Shown one piece after another: positions 16,217-24,441 of a stretch of DNA of 32,435 nt. The notes beneath the pieces were generated by a model. That model made no database searches. It had not been told where the DNA came from and worked only from the letters and a program-made list of their open reading frames with translations. This DNA is from an uncultured Clostridia bacterium (GTDB lineage: Bacteria > Bacillota > Clostridia > Saccharofermentanales > Saccharofermentanaceae). Each line of letters begins with the position of its first letter. Within the stretch, counting starts at the first letter, position 1. The translations under genes and the position numbers were made by a program. Location: assembly GCA_947304405.1 (NCBI GenBank), contig CAMZBB010000020.1, forward strand, positions 1 to 32,435, read 5' to 3'.

Positions 16217-18721
16217 ATGTCTGAGAATAAAGAAAACAAGGCCATGGAAAACAACAATCCGGCTATGCAGAGACCCGGTTCGGCTGCATCGATGACGCCC
16301 GAGATCACCGAGGCGAAAGAGGTCAAGGAGACGGAGAACAAAGCTCCCCTCCAGGACATCGACTCTCCCTTCAAGGCTGTCTCTTATAGTGCAGGCGTCA
16401 AGGAGAATGAGCCCGCAAAGTCAGAGCAGCCCGCAAAAGCCGAAGCTGCATCTCCGGCTCCCAAAGCACGCAAGAAGAATAAGAATAAGGTCGTCTATAA
16501 GGAGCTGACCGAAGAAGAAGCTGAAGCTGAGATAGCCAAACAGCACAGACGCCGCAGAACAAAGGCCGCCATATTCGTGGCCATAGTCGCTATCCTCGTA
16601 GCAGGCGCCATCCTTCTTCCTAATCTTCTCAAGTCTATTGCCCCGCAGGTTGACATCTCCAACGTAAACGTTAACGAGAATACTCTCGAGTACAAGATAC
16701 AGAAATCAAGCATCGTCCGTGATTTCACCGCTTCCGGCACTCTTACCGCAGGCGATACCGAGGATGTAAAGATCGCGGGCGACATTGACATCGAAGAGTT
16801 TTTCGTAAAGAACGGCGACGTCATCAGCAAGGGCGACAAGATCGCTTCCGTCTCGAAAGCGTCTGTCATGAGCGCGATCGTTGAGATCCAGAAGACTCTC
16901 AAAAAGCTCGATCAGAAGCTCAACAAGATCAGCACATCCGATAACGAGACTGTCATCACTGCAGAAGCCGATGCGCGCATCAAAGCGATCTATGTCAAGA
17001 AAGGCAGCGGTGCCAGAACAACCGTATCCAACAAGGGCGCGCTGATGCTGCTTTCCCTCGACGGACTCATGGCATGTGACATCCCGAAAACACAGAGCAC
17101 AAAGCTCGGTGACACCGTTGTGCTTTACCTTTCCAACGGATCAAAGGCCACCGGTTCCATAATCTCCGTTAACACAGACTATGTGACCTGCGGCATCACG
17201 GACAAGAAAGCTGCCTATAAGGACACGGTAAAAGTCTGCGATGCTTCCGGCAACCAGATAGCGACCTCCGAGCTCTACATCCACAACTGCCTGCCCATCA
17301 TCGCTTACTCCGGCACGGTCAGCAAAGTCTCCGTAAAGGTTAACGATCTTGTCGAAAAAGGCGATAAGCTCATCACTCTCACCGGAACGAGATATTCCGG
17401 CGAGTTCAGCAACCTGATGTACAAGAGAGGCGTGCTCGAAGACCAGATGAAAGAGCTTTTCGAGATCTATCAGACAGGCATCATCTATTCAGAACATGAC
17501 GGCGAAGTTGCCGGCATCAACGACGAAGACGAAGAGGAAGAGGAAGACGAGGATACAACAAAGTCCGAGAAGCAGGCTTCCGGCGTAAAGAAGCTCTCCA
17601 GCCTCAAGATCAAGATCGACGATGCAAGCTCCAACCCACCTGAGAACATCACTTCAGCGGCAGGTTTTTCTGATTGGGGATACGTTGTCAAAGGCTTCGG
17701 CAAGAACGATTCATATAACCTTTATTCGAAAAAAAGCGCCGAGGCTCTTACGGATCAGGACTACACAAACCCCGCTGCCTTGAAGGACCGCAACGATTAC
17801 AATACCAATGCCGGAGATTTCACACCCGGAGCTTCGGTGCCCGTTTACACCTACGACAGCAAGAAAAAGGAATGGGTCAAGGGCAAGGCATCTGACATAG
17901 CGATCAATGATTTCCTGATCCTCACGTATGACAATGCGGCACTTGATCAAGATCCCGTCTGGATCATCAGATATCCCGCTTCATCTTCCGGCGGCAACCA
18001 GGGCGGCGAAGGCGGCCAAGGAGGACAGGGTGGCCAGGGCGGCCAAGGAGGCTGGAACGGCGGCAACTTCCCCGGCGGAAGAGGCGGCAGAGGCGGCTTT
18101 GACTGGAATTCCCTGTTCGGCGGCAGAGGCGGCAATGGCGGCTACGGCGGTCAGGGCGGCTACGGCACGGGAAACCAGGGCGGCAACGGACAGCAGACAG
18201 AAGAAGAGACTTACGAGATGGAAGAGACTCTCATCGCTTCGATCGTAAACCTCGACACGATGTCCGTAACTCTCTCTGTTGACGAACTTGACGTTACCAA
18301 TATCAATAAGACGCAGGAAGTTACCGTCACACTCGATGCAGTCAAGGAAAAGACTTTCACGGGCAAGATCGTCTCCATCAACTCTGAAGGCACCAGAAGC
18401 GGAAACGGAAACGCAAAATACAGCGTTAAGATCACGCTCGACAGGACAGACGAGATGCTCACGAACATGACGGCTTCCGTCCGCGCAAACATCAGCACCG
18501 CCGAGGTACTGAGCGTTCCCGCAGAGGCTCTTATCGAAAAGAACAACAAGACTTACTGCTACACTTCATATGACAAGGAGACCGATACCCTTTCAGGCGA
18601 AGTCGAGGTCACGACGGGCATCTCTGACGGCAAGAACGTTGAGATAGTCTCAGGCCTGAACGAAGGCGACGCGGTCTGGTACAAATACTCCGACAGTCTG
18701 GTCTATAAGTTCGTAAGGTAA
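16217..18721 (+). CDS. Second HlyD/MacA-like adaptor, with a long cytoplasmic head and Gly-rich insert
   Basis: This 834-residue paralogue of the first adaptor is much longer than the roughly 400 residues usual for the family. Residues 1-115 are charged, low complexity and predicted cytoplasmic. The only anchor is at about 117-135. Lipoyl-like halves lie near 190-215 and 365-395. A poly-acidic run (about 437-447) and an unrecognised segment (about 460-590, many Asp/Tyr) follow. A Gly-rich stretch rich in GGQGG and GGRGG (about 592-659) then leads into the barrel region (LSVDELDVTNI..., about 686-770), which matches the first adaptor. AAGGAGG precedes the ATG. Being in the same operon, the two may form a mixed adaptor ring on one MacB-type pump. 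The cargo cannot be read from the sequence. Confidence 0.82.
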   Translation: MSENKENKAMENNNPAMQRPGSAASMTPEITEAKEVKETENKAPLQDIDSPFKAVSYSAGVKENEPAKSEQPAKAEAASPAPKARKKNKNKVVYKELTEEEAEAEIAKQHRRRRTKAAIFVAIVAILVAGAILLPNLLKSIAPQVDISNVNVNENTLEYKIQKSSIVRDFTASGTLTAGDTEDVKIAGDIDIEEFFVKNGDVISKGDKIASVSKASVMSAIVEIQKTLKKLDQKLNKISTSDNETVITAEADARIKAIYVKKGSGARTTVSNKGALMLLSLDGLMACDIPKTQSTKLGDTVVLYLSNGSKATGSIISVNTDYVTCGITDKKAAYKDTVKVCDASGNQIATSELYIHNCLPIIAYSGTVSKVSVKVNDLVEKGDKLITLTGTRYSGEFSNLMYKRGVLEDQMKELFEIYQTGIIYSEHDGEVAGINDEDEEEEEDEDTTKSEKQASGVKKLSSLKIKIDDASSNPPENITSAAGFSDWGYVVKGFGKNDSYNLYSKKSAEALTDQDYTNPAALKDRNDYNTNAGDFTPGASVPVYTYDSKKKEWVKGKASDIAINDFLILTYDNAALDQDPVWIIRYPASSSGGNQGGEGGQGGQGGQGGQGGWNGGNFPGGRGGRGGFDWNSLFGGRGGNGGYGGQGGYGTGNQGGNGQQTEEETYEMEETLIASIVNLDTMSVTLSVDELDVTNINKTQEVTVTLDAVKEKTFTGKIVSINSEGTRSGNGNAKYSVKITLDRTDEMLTNMTASVRANISTAEVLSVPAEALIEKNNKTYCYTSYDKETDTLSGEVEVTTGISDGKNVEIVSGLNEGDAVWYKYSDSLVYKFVR

Positions 18722-18737
18722 ACGCTTAACACCAAAT

Positions 18738-18776
18738 AAAAAAACCGGCTTCTTGGAAGAGAAGCCGGTTTTTTTG
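18738..18776 (+). terminator. Terminator of the ABC export operon
   Basis: AACCGGCTTCT pairs with AGAAGCCGGTT and the hairpin is followed by a run of Ts. It begins 17 bases after the second adaptor's stop codon. A preceding A run makes it partly symmetrical. Confidence 0.9.
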
Positions 18777-18794
18777 TGTCTGATTATATGCATG

Positions 18795-18975
18795 ACCTAT
18801 AAGAAATCAAAAACGCGATTCTTATAGGTACGTTTTTGTGATTTTTCCGGCATCACAACAAGAAAGTACCTATAAGATTTCGATTTTTCGATTCTTATAG
18901 GTACGTTTTATGCTTTATATGCTTTTTATGTCCGAAAAGTACCTATAAGAAAACCAAAATCAATTTCTTATAGGT
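18795..18975. repeat. Array of three near-identical inverted repeats with 73-bp period
   Basis: ACCTATAAGA...TCTTATAGGT occurs three times: at 18795-18829 (loop 15), 18866-18904 (arms extended to GTACCTATAAGA, loop 15) and 18941-18975 (arms of 12, loop 11). The dyad centres are 18812, 18885 and 18958, exactly 73 bases apart, about seven helical turns. Midway between the first two is another dyad, TTGTGAT/ATCACAA (18836-18858). The array lies between two convergent genes. No T runs follow, and the spacers are unlike one another. Confidence 0.85.
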
Positions 18976-18996
18976 CACCGCATGTCAGCACTAAGA

Positions 18997-19611
18997 TCAA
19001 TTCCCTTCAGCACCCGTATTCGGCCTGATATGATCCGTAAAAAGCTGGCTCCATATGCCGAGAGTAACCATCTGAACAAGCTCGATGAACAGGAAGAAAA
19101 CCGTAAATGCTCCCTCAAACCCGGTAGCATAAAGATTTGCGATGTCAGAGATCACCCAGAAGAAAATGCAGACAAGCGCGGAGGTCTTCGTAATGACAAA
19201 AACGTCTTCTTTTGTGGTCGCGGTAACAACGATCCTCGTAAGATTTGTATAGAAAACGATAAGGAACACCGTGGCGACAAAAGCCAGAGCGGGGATCATG
19301 CTGTTCTTCAGCGCGTTGAAATGTATGAGAAGGTCGAACGCCTGAGGCACGATGTTGAGAAGGAATCCCCACATCAGAGGCGGCGTGCGGCGCGTTTTCC
19401 AGAAGCCGGCAAGGATCATGAGATCGGCGGGGACCCTGAGGCAGTTTGCCATGAAATCGGCGCTCTTGAGGCTGATCCTGAATACGCCTCCCGCTGCGCT
19501 GACGGATTCATAAAGCATGAACAGGAATATCGCGACGGTTACGATATATAAGATGAAAGACACTTTCAAAAGCTTGTCTCTCTTCGGATTGTCACGCATC
19601 CCGTATGCCAT
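18997..19611 (-). CDS. Membrane protein of unknown function, about six helices
   Basis: This 204-residue protein has about six hydrophobic segments (roughly 15-38, 50-70, 78-98, 105-128, 142-162, 170-192) and no signal peptide. I do not recognise a family. It has no catalytic motif; charged residues cluster in short loops (KTRRTPP near 72). The ATG at 19611 has GAGGGGG 5 bases upstream, a strong site. The plus strand also has an open frame here (18982-19551), but its product is hydrophilic with no ribosome site, so the minus strand is preferred. The gene is alone: its 3' end faces the 73-bp repeat array and its promoter region is shared with the divergent lipoprotein gene. Confidence 0.75.
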   Translation of the reverse strand: MAYGMRDNPKRDKLLKVSFILYIVTVAIFLFMLYESVSAAGGVFRISLKSADFMANCLRVPADLMILAGFWKTRRTPPLMWGFLLNIVPQAFDLLIHFNALKNSMIPALAFVATVFLIVFYTNLTRIVVTATTKEDVFVITKTSALVCIFFWVISDIANLYATGFEGAFTVFFLFIELVQMVTLGIWSQLFTDHIRPNTGAEGN

Positions 19612-19644
19612 ATTTCCCCCTCATGATCTTCGCAATCCTGCTAC

Positions 19645-19650
19645 ATTATA
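19645..19650 (-). promoter_or_regulatory. -10 element of the membrane protein gene
   Basis: TATAAT on the minus strand (19650-19645), 33 bases before the start codon. The -35 region is poor. Confidence 0.4.
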
Positions 19651-19710
19651 CTGCATTAAAATGCGAACATATATGTAGTTGTCAGTTTTGTATTTTTCTT
19701 AAACAATATT

Positions 19711-19718
19711 GATATAAT
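19711..19718 (+). promoter_or_regulatory. Extended -10 promoter of the lipoprotein gene
   Basis: TGATATAAT on the plus strand (TATAAT at 19713-19718) lies 74 bases before the start codon. It may also serve the phosphodiesterase gene downstream. Confidence 0.45.
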
Positions 19719-19792
19719 TTGGTCATAAGATGACAGTATTAATATTCTTGTTTTGATGAAAACACCGATATAACCTGTTTTACGGAGGACAT

Positions 19793-20626
19793 ATGAAAAA
19801 GAGTATTATTTGTACATTTATCGTAGCAACAATACTGCTTACTGCATGTGAAAGTGGCGCAAGCAACACAATCAATTCAAGCCTTGGGTCTAATGACACG
19901 GCTACATCGGAAACAACCGAGGAAACAACTGATGAGATAACTACAGAAGAACATGAAACTCCATACCGTGAGGGAAGCTATATAGTCTTTGGACACTATG
20001 AGCAGGACGGTGATACCAGCAATGGTCCCGAACCTATAGAGTGGGAAATAGTGAAGGAAGAAAATGGCAAAATGTTACTTATGAGCAGATATATTCTTGA
20101 TTGTCAGTATTACAATTCGGAGCACGCATATGTTACATGGGAAACCAGCAGTCTAAGAGCGTGGCTTAACAAGGAATTTTACAACGAGGCATTTAAAGAG
20201 TCTGAACAAAATCTGATTTTATCTGTGACAAATTCTAATCCGGATAGTCCTTTTGATGGATCGAAAGGAGGAAATAAGACTAACGATAAAGTATTCTGTT
20301 TAAGTGTTGAAGAAATACTTGCAAATTATGAACTAAAGGAATGGGATGCGGAATATCAATATGGAACATGCAAGGCACTCCAGACAAAAGTTACAAAGTA
20401 CGCAGCAAGTAAAGGCGTTTCTGAAAATCTTGAAAACGGCCAATGGTGGCTTCGCTCGCCCGGTGGTGGAGGCAGCCCTACTCACGGCTCATCTAACATA
20501 AAAACTGACAATACCTATGTGTGCTACGTGACATTTGGATACAGTTGTGCAGGCTGGGGCGTCGGTACTGATGCACATGCAAGTGGCGTAGGTGTCCGCC
20601 CTGCTTTATACTTGAGTGCAAAGTGA
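19793..20626 (+). CDS. Lipoprotein with a DUF6273-like domain
   Basis: This surface lipoprotein of 277 residues has a signal peptide with lipobox LLTAC, placing the lipidated Cys at residue 19. A Ser/Thr/Glu-rich linker runs to about 60. The rest resembles DUF6273, common in Clostridia: IVFGHYEQ near 66, PIEWEIV, LLMSRYILD, YVTWETSSLRAWLN and, near the end, WWLRSPG and VGVRPALYL. The Trp-Leu-Arg-Ser and VRPAL pieces recall the C-type-lectin/sulfatase-modifying-enzyme fold, but no activity can be claimed. GGAGG precedes the ATG. Base composition is clearly lower in GC than the neighbours, with AAA/ATT/GAA-rich codons, so the gene may have been acquired. The phosphodiesterase gene begins 56 bases downstream with no terminator between them. 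Confidence 0.8.
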   Translation: MKKSIICTFIVATILLTACESGASNTINSSLGSNDTATSETTEETTDEITTEEHETPYREGSYIVFGHYEQDGDTSNGPEPIEWEIVKEENGKMLLMSRYILDCQYYNSEHAYVTWETSSLRAWLNKEFYNEAFKESEQNLILSVTNSNPDSPFDGSKGGNKTNDKVFCLSVEEILANYELKEWDAEYQYGTCKALQTKVTKYAASKGVSENLENGQWWLRSPGGGGSPTHGSSNIKTDNTYVCYVTFGYSCAGWGVGTDAHASGVGVRPALYLSAK

Positions 20627-20682
20627 ATCGTTAATATACAATCTACTAAATACATTTTTCCGGCAGTGTTCAGGGTGATAAC

Positions 20683-22656
20683 ATGATCGACGGATTTAGC
20701 GCACAACTTACGGTCCTTCTGGTCGAGTCAGTACTTTGTTTCGTGCTGACGCCTATGTATGCGCTGAGCAAAGATCCGCTCAAAGTCCGCAAATCGGTGA
20801 TCGTGCTCCTCAATCTGTCGTGCGGCCTGATGCTCCTGTGCGAGTATCTGTTCTATATCTTCAAAGGCAGCAGCACTCCCCTGACAATAGCGGTCATGCA
20901 CGTGGTCAACGCCGCGGTTTATTACCTTATCGTCCTGATGCTGCTTTTCTATGCGATGCTGGTCTACTCAAGGCTTTTCAAAAGATTCGACTTAAAGCCT
21001 GACATGCCCTGCGGCAAACGCTTGATCGCCATCTGCGCGATCGTCGGCATCGGACTGCTGCTTATCACCATATCGCAGTTTAACGGTATCTACTACTCTT
21101 TCGACAGCAACAACGTTTACCAGAGAGGTCCGTATTTCTGGCTTTCGACGCTCATCCCGACGCTCGGCATAATAATCGTGGGCTCCGTTATCCTCGAAAA
21201 CAGGCGCAAGCTGACGTTTGCCCAGAGAATGGTGCTTATCTCCTACATCATCCTCCCTATAATCGGAGAGGTGATCCAGGTCTGTTTCTTCGGAAGCTCG
21301 CTGATGAACATCTGCATGGGCCTCTCAGTCCTTCTGATGTTTTTCGAAAATATTGTCCATAAGGAAAAAGAGATCGTTATCGCTTCCAAGACCGAGATCA
21401 GGACCGGTCTTGCCAACGAGCATGCCTGCATCGAATGGCTGAATTCCATGCGCGGTAATGAAGCTATCAAAAACTACAATGCGGTTTTTTTCGATCTGCG
21501 CGGATTCTCTGACATCAACAGAGCTTTCGGAATCGGAAACGGCAACAGGATACTTGAGAGCTTCAGCAACATAATGCAGAGCAGGATCGAAAGAGACGAG
21601 ATCTTGGGAAGGCTTTTCGGCAACCAGTTCCTGGCGATCGTCAAAGACCGCAATCTCGATGAACTCCTGCGCACTTTAAGCGGTGTGGAAGTTCCCTTCG
21701 CCGACAGCGAGACCGGTAATGAGAACAAAGTCATGCTCACGTCACGCATCGGTATCTACAAGATCGAAAGAGATGACCTCGAGGGCGAGGACATCCTTGT
21801 GCTTGCCGCTCAGGCACTTGTCGAGGCCAAGTCGAAAGACAACGGCGACATCGTGTGGCTGACTCAGGACATGATCAACAGCGTTGCGGAGCGCAAAAAA
21901 CACGAAAGTGCGATCAAAACGGGCCTCAGGAACGATGAATTCAGACCTTATTACCAGCCGAAGGTAAACGCCAGGACCGGCAAGCTGTGCGGCATCGAAG
22001 CGCTGTCACGCTGGTTCCATGACGGCAAGGTCGTAGCACCCGGCTCCTTCATAAACATAATGGAATCAAACGATACCATCCGTTATCTCGATATGCACAT
22101 TCTCGAATGTGTCTGCGAGGACATCGCCGGCTGGCTTAAGGAAGGCATTGAGATCCCGGTCATTTCCGTGAACTTCTCAAGGCGCAATCTGGCTGATCCC
22201 GATCTTGCCCGAAAGATCGACGAAGTGGTCAAGGCCTCCAAGATCCCGAGCGATCTTATCGAGATAGAAGTCACCGAGAGCTCCGATGAATTCTCAATCG
22301 ACGTGCTGGGAAATTTCGTCGACGAGCTCCACAAGCTCGGATACAAGGCTTCGATCGATGACTTCGGGAGCGCCAGTTCATCTCTTACTCTGCTCCGCGA
22401 GATCTCTTTCGACACGCTCAAGATCGATAAAGGCTTCGTTGACCATTCCAAGAAGCGTGACCTCGCGATACTGTCCCATATAATCAAGCTCGCCAAGGAG
22501 ATAGATACCGGCATCGTCGCCGAAGGCGTCGAGCAAAAGAACCAGATCGACGTATTAGACCAACTCGGCGTTGATGTGATCCAGGGCTATTTCTTCGACA
22601 AGCCCCTGTCTAAAGCAGAGATGACCGACAGGCTCAAGTCTCCATACTATTCTTAA
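20683..22656 (+). CDS. Membrane-bound c-di-GMP phosphodiesterase (EAL) with degenerate GGDEF domain
   Basis: This 657-residue signalling protein probably lowers c-di-GMP by hydrolysis to pGpG. Residues 1-225 carry six or seven hydrophobic segments, a likely membrane sensor. The GGDEF domain (about 235-390) has FGNQF at 312-316 in place of GGDEF, so cyclase activity is not expected. The EAL domain (about 410-650) keeps the metal and catalytic set: EAL 439-441, Asn497 in SVNFSR, Glu532 in VTES, IDDFG with Asp559/Asp560, Lys580 in LKID, Glu614/Glu617 in VAEGVE and Gln634 in QGYFF. It should be active. AGGGTGAT lies before the ATG. The gene may be cotranscribed with the lipoprotein before it and ends at a strong hairpin. 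Confidence 0.92.
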   Translation: MIDGFSAQLTVLLVESVLCFVLTPMYALSKDPLKVRKSVIVLLNLSCGLMLLCEYLFYIFKGSSTPLTIAVMHVVNAAVYYLIVLMLLFYAMLVYSRLFKRFDLKPDMPCGKRLIAICAIVGIGLLLITISQFNGIYYSFDSNNVYQRGPYFWLSTLIPTLGIIIVGSVILENRRKLTFAQRMVLISYIILPIIGEVIQVCFFGSSLMNICMGLSVLLMFFENIVHKEKEIVIASKTEIRTGLANEHACIEWLNSMRGNEAIKNYNAVFFDLRGFSDINRAFGIGNGNRILESFSNIMQSRIERDEILGRLFGNQFLAIVKDRNLDELLRTLSGVEVPFADSETGNENKVMLTSRIGIYKIERDDLEGEDILVLAAQALVEAKSKDNGDIVWLTQDMINSVAERKKHESAIKTGLRNDEFRPYYQPKVNARTGKLCGIEALSRWFHDGKVVAPGSFINIMESNDTIRYLDMHILECVCEDIAGWLKEGIEIPVISVNFSRRNLADPDLARKIDEVVKASKIPSDLIEIEVTESSDEFSIDVLGNFVDELHKLGYKASIDDFGSASSSLTLLREISFDTLKIDKGFVDHSKKRDLAILSHIIKLAKEIDTGIVAEGVEQKNQIDVLDQLGVDVIQGYFFDKPLSKAEMTDRLKSPYYS

Positions 22657-22657
22657 A

Positions 22658-22695
22658 GAAAAAAGGCCGTGGATCGCTCCACGGCCATATTTTCC
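22658..22695. terminator. Bidirectional terminator
   Basis: GGCCGTGGA and TCCACGGCC pair perfectly around TCGC. The plus strand is followed by ATATTTT, ending the phosphodiesterase gene. The minus strand is followed by six Ts, ending the small broken gene at 22701. Confidence 0.85.
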
Positions 22696-22700
22696 TTTAA

Positions 22701-22945
22701 TCAGCAGCACGTTATGAAGTAGATGAGTACTGAAAGGATTACCATCAGGACGATGCAGACCGGAAGGGCGATCTTTGTTATCTTCTTGAGGCGTTCCTTG
22801 CACATCTTGCCCTGGAGCTGAAGTCCCGCCAGGACTGTGCTTATGGAGAACGCACCTCCGATATAGATACAGAAACAGGTGTCAGCATCACAGATGCACA
22901 CATTACAACAGATAACAAAATTGAAGTGATCTTGATATGCTTCAT
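22701..22945 (-). pseudogene. Small signal-peptide/membrane gene split by a frameshift
   Basis: A perfect GGAGG lies 7 bases before an ATG at 22945. That frame encodes MKHIKITSILLSVVMCASVM and a few more residues of a clear signal peptide, then stops after 34 residues (22841). A second frame, open from 22901 (GTG, no ribosome site), continues to 22701 as a coding-like stretch ending in a hydrophobic helix (about ALPVCIVLMVILSVLIYFIT) and CC. Joined by a shift near 22845-22885, they would give one protein of about 80 residues with a signal peptide and a C-terminal helix. Possible explanations are decay, a sequencing error, programmed frameshifting, or a genuine 34-residue secreted peptide beside a second small gene. 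I do not recognise the family. A terminator follows immediately. Confidence 0.55.
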
Positions 22946-22972
22946 ACTAAATCCTCCAATATTACAAGGTGT

Positions 22973-23126
22973 TCACTTTACCAATCGGCATCCGTTTCTT
23001 TCTTCAACCAGTTCTTTACGTATATTGGCAAAATCTTCCTGGAGCTTTTTCTGCTTTGTACTGCTCGTTATAGTTTGCTCCGGCATATGCCGTCGCATAA
23101 ACATCAGCTCTCGATTCTATATAGAT
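22973..23126 (-). pseudogene. Remnant of a small gene, frameshifted and 5'-truncated
   Basis: The minus strand between the binding protein and the small signal-peptide gene reads as protein in two frames. First comes SRADVYATAYAGANYNEQYK (from about 23115). The frame changes near an AGAAAAAG run, after which KLQEDFANIRKELVEE leads to a TGA at 22973. One frame has an ATG at 23104 (43 codons) but no ribosome site. Both halves have residue choice typical of real protein, and the joint falls at a slippage-prone A run, so this looks like the tail of a decayed gene. No family was recognised. Confidence 0.45.
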
Positions 23127-23151
23127 CTACCCCTTATGTTTATGTTTATCT

Positions 23152-24441
23152 TTATTTGCTGAAAGAACCGTAGCCTGCAACCGCCTCGTCTATGGTCATT
23201 GCTCCTGTTCCGACCTTATAAACCGCCAGTCTCATCTGTAGCAGCGCATCGTCTGACAGACCGATCTCTTCAGGTGAAAGGATGCGGGAATCCGGAACGT
23301 TCCCGAAAGCGGCATACATGCTGTTAAATGACAGGTCTTTGGTCGGTGACATAAGACCTTTCTTCTGCGCCATATTGCTCAGCTCCGCTGATGTGATGAG
23401 GAACCTCATGAACTCGTTGGCCATTTTAAGATTGCTGCTGTCTTTGTTGACAGAGAACTGCAGATTCGACATGTCAACGAAGGTGGCACCTTCATCCGAC
23501 ATCGGGATCGGAACGAAAGAGAAATTAAACGGTGAAGCGATATAAGCCTCCGAGCGGCTCTTACGTTTCTCGGTTCCTGAGACGGTATCTCCTGAAGCTG
23601 TCATCATGGGCACATCGCCCTCGAAAAAGCGCAGGATTACAGCATCGTAGTTGTTCTTGATCTCATCGCAGTTCTTAACGTCAACACAGCCGTCATTCAT
23701 GAACTGCTTGATCTTCTCAAGCGAAGGCCTTAAATACTCTCCGGCGGAAGGATCGAGGGAGTTCAGTTTCTTGACTGCCTCTTTGTCTTTCGCAACACTT
23801 TCGAACAGGTACGGATAAATAGACAGAGTGAAGAGCGATGTCGTTTCTCCTTTGGAGAAGCCCATCATCGGGTTCTTGTAGCCTTTATCGCGGAATGCCT
23901 TGCATGCTTCCACCAGCTCCTTGTAAGTAGTGGGAACTTTAATGCCTTCCTTTTTGAAAAGGTCATCATTAACGAGCATGCCGTAGGTGTTTGAGAATAT
24001 GGGGACCATCGGCAGCGCACCGTCGTCCGTCTTCAAAAGGATGTTGCTCCTGATGCAGGAAAGATCAAGTCCCAAAGACTTATCTGCGAGGTTCTCCGCG
24101 TGATCTATCGAAGACTTGTATTTGTCGCGCCCGTACATCCAGTTGTAGTTTACATAGATGTCAGGAGCGTCCTTTCCGTTCAGGACCGTACCGATCATGT
24201 TGTTATAGTCATCGATCTTCGTGTATGTCAGCTCAACGTTGGGATAGAACTCGTTGAAGCGGTCGAATTCAGCCTCCAGCGCCTCAAAATTATCGTATCC
24301 GCCGGCAACGTTGATCTGGCACTTGGTGTTTTTATCCAATGAGGGCTTAAAGGCCTTGCCGGCCGTTTTATTAGCCGAACCGCATGAGACAAGCTCCAAC
24401 GCCATCAGTACGGATATGAGCATGCAGATTATCTTTTTCAT
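23152..24441 (-). CDS. Extracellular solute-binding lipoprotein (family 1, sugar type)
   Basis: This lipid-anchored binding protein is 429 residues. The signal peptide ends in lipobox LVSC with the lipidated Cys at residue 20. The mature part follows the family 1 (MalE/UgpB-like) pattern: EFDRFNEFYPNVELTY near 60-75, GKDAPDIYVNYNW near 89-101, MLVNDDLFKKEGIKVPTTYKEL, KGYKNPMMGFSKG and a C-terminal NEFMRFLITS segment. The frame is open to 24603, but the ATG at 24441 gives the signal peptide and has AAAGGAAG. It overlaps the stop of the hybrid kinase gene by 4 bases. No ABC permease or ATPase is nearby, so it may act as the ligand-sensing partner of the kinase rather than in uptake. The sugar ligand is a guess from the family. 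Confidence 0.88.
   Translation of the reverse strand: MKKIICMLISVLMALELVSCGSANKTAGKAFKPSLDKNTKCQINVAGGYDNFEALEAEFDRFNEFYPNVELTYTKIDDYNNMIGTVLNGKDAPDIYVNYNWMYGRDKYKSSIDHAENLADKSLGLDLSCIRSNILLKTDDGALPMVPIFSNTYGMLVNDDLFKKEGIKVPTTYKELVEACKAFRDKGYKNPMMGFSKGETTSLFTLSIYPYLFESVAKDKEAVKKLNSLDPSAGEYLRPSLEKIKQFMNDGCVDVKNCDEIKNNYDAVILRFFEGDVPMMTASGDTVSGTEKRKSRSEAYIASPFNFSFVPIPMSDEGATFVDMSNLQFSVNKDSSNLKMANEFMRFLITSAELSNMAQKKGLMSPTKDLSFNSMYAAFGNVPDSRILSPEEIGLSDDALLQMRLAVYKVGTGAMTIDEAVAGYGSFSK

Noticed and set aside
18795..18975. CRISPR array
   Set aside because: Only three units, each an internally palindromic element with an 11-15 base loop. There are no cas genes and no uniform direct repeat-spacer pattern.
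18982..19551. Plus-strand open frame of 189 codons opposite the membrane protein
   Set aside because: Its product is hydrophilic and low in recognisable structure, with no ribosome site. The opposite strand has a strong ribosome site and a clean multi-helix pattern.
22555..22803. Minus-strand open frame of 82 codons overlapping the phosphodiesterase end
   Set aside because: It runs through the bidirectional terminator and antisense to conserved EAL sequence.
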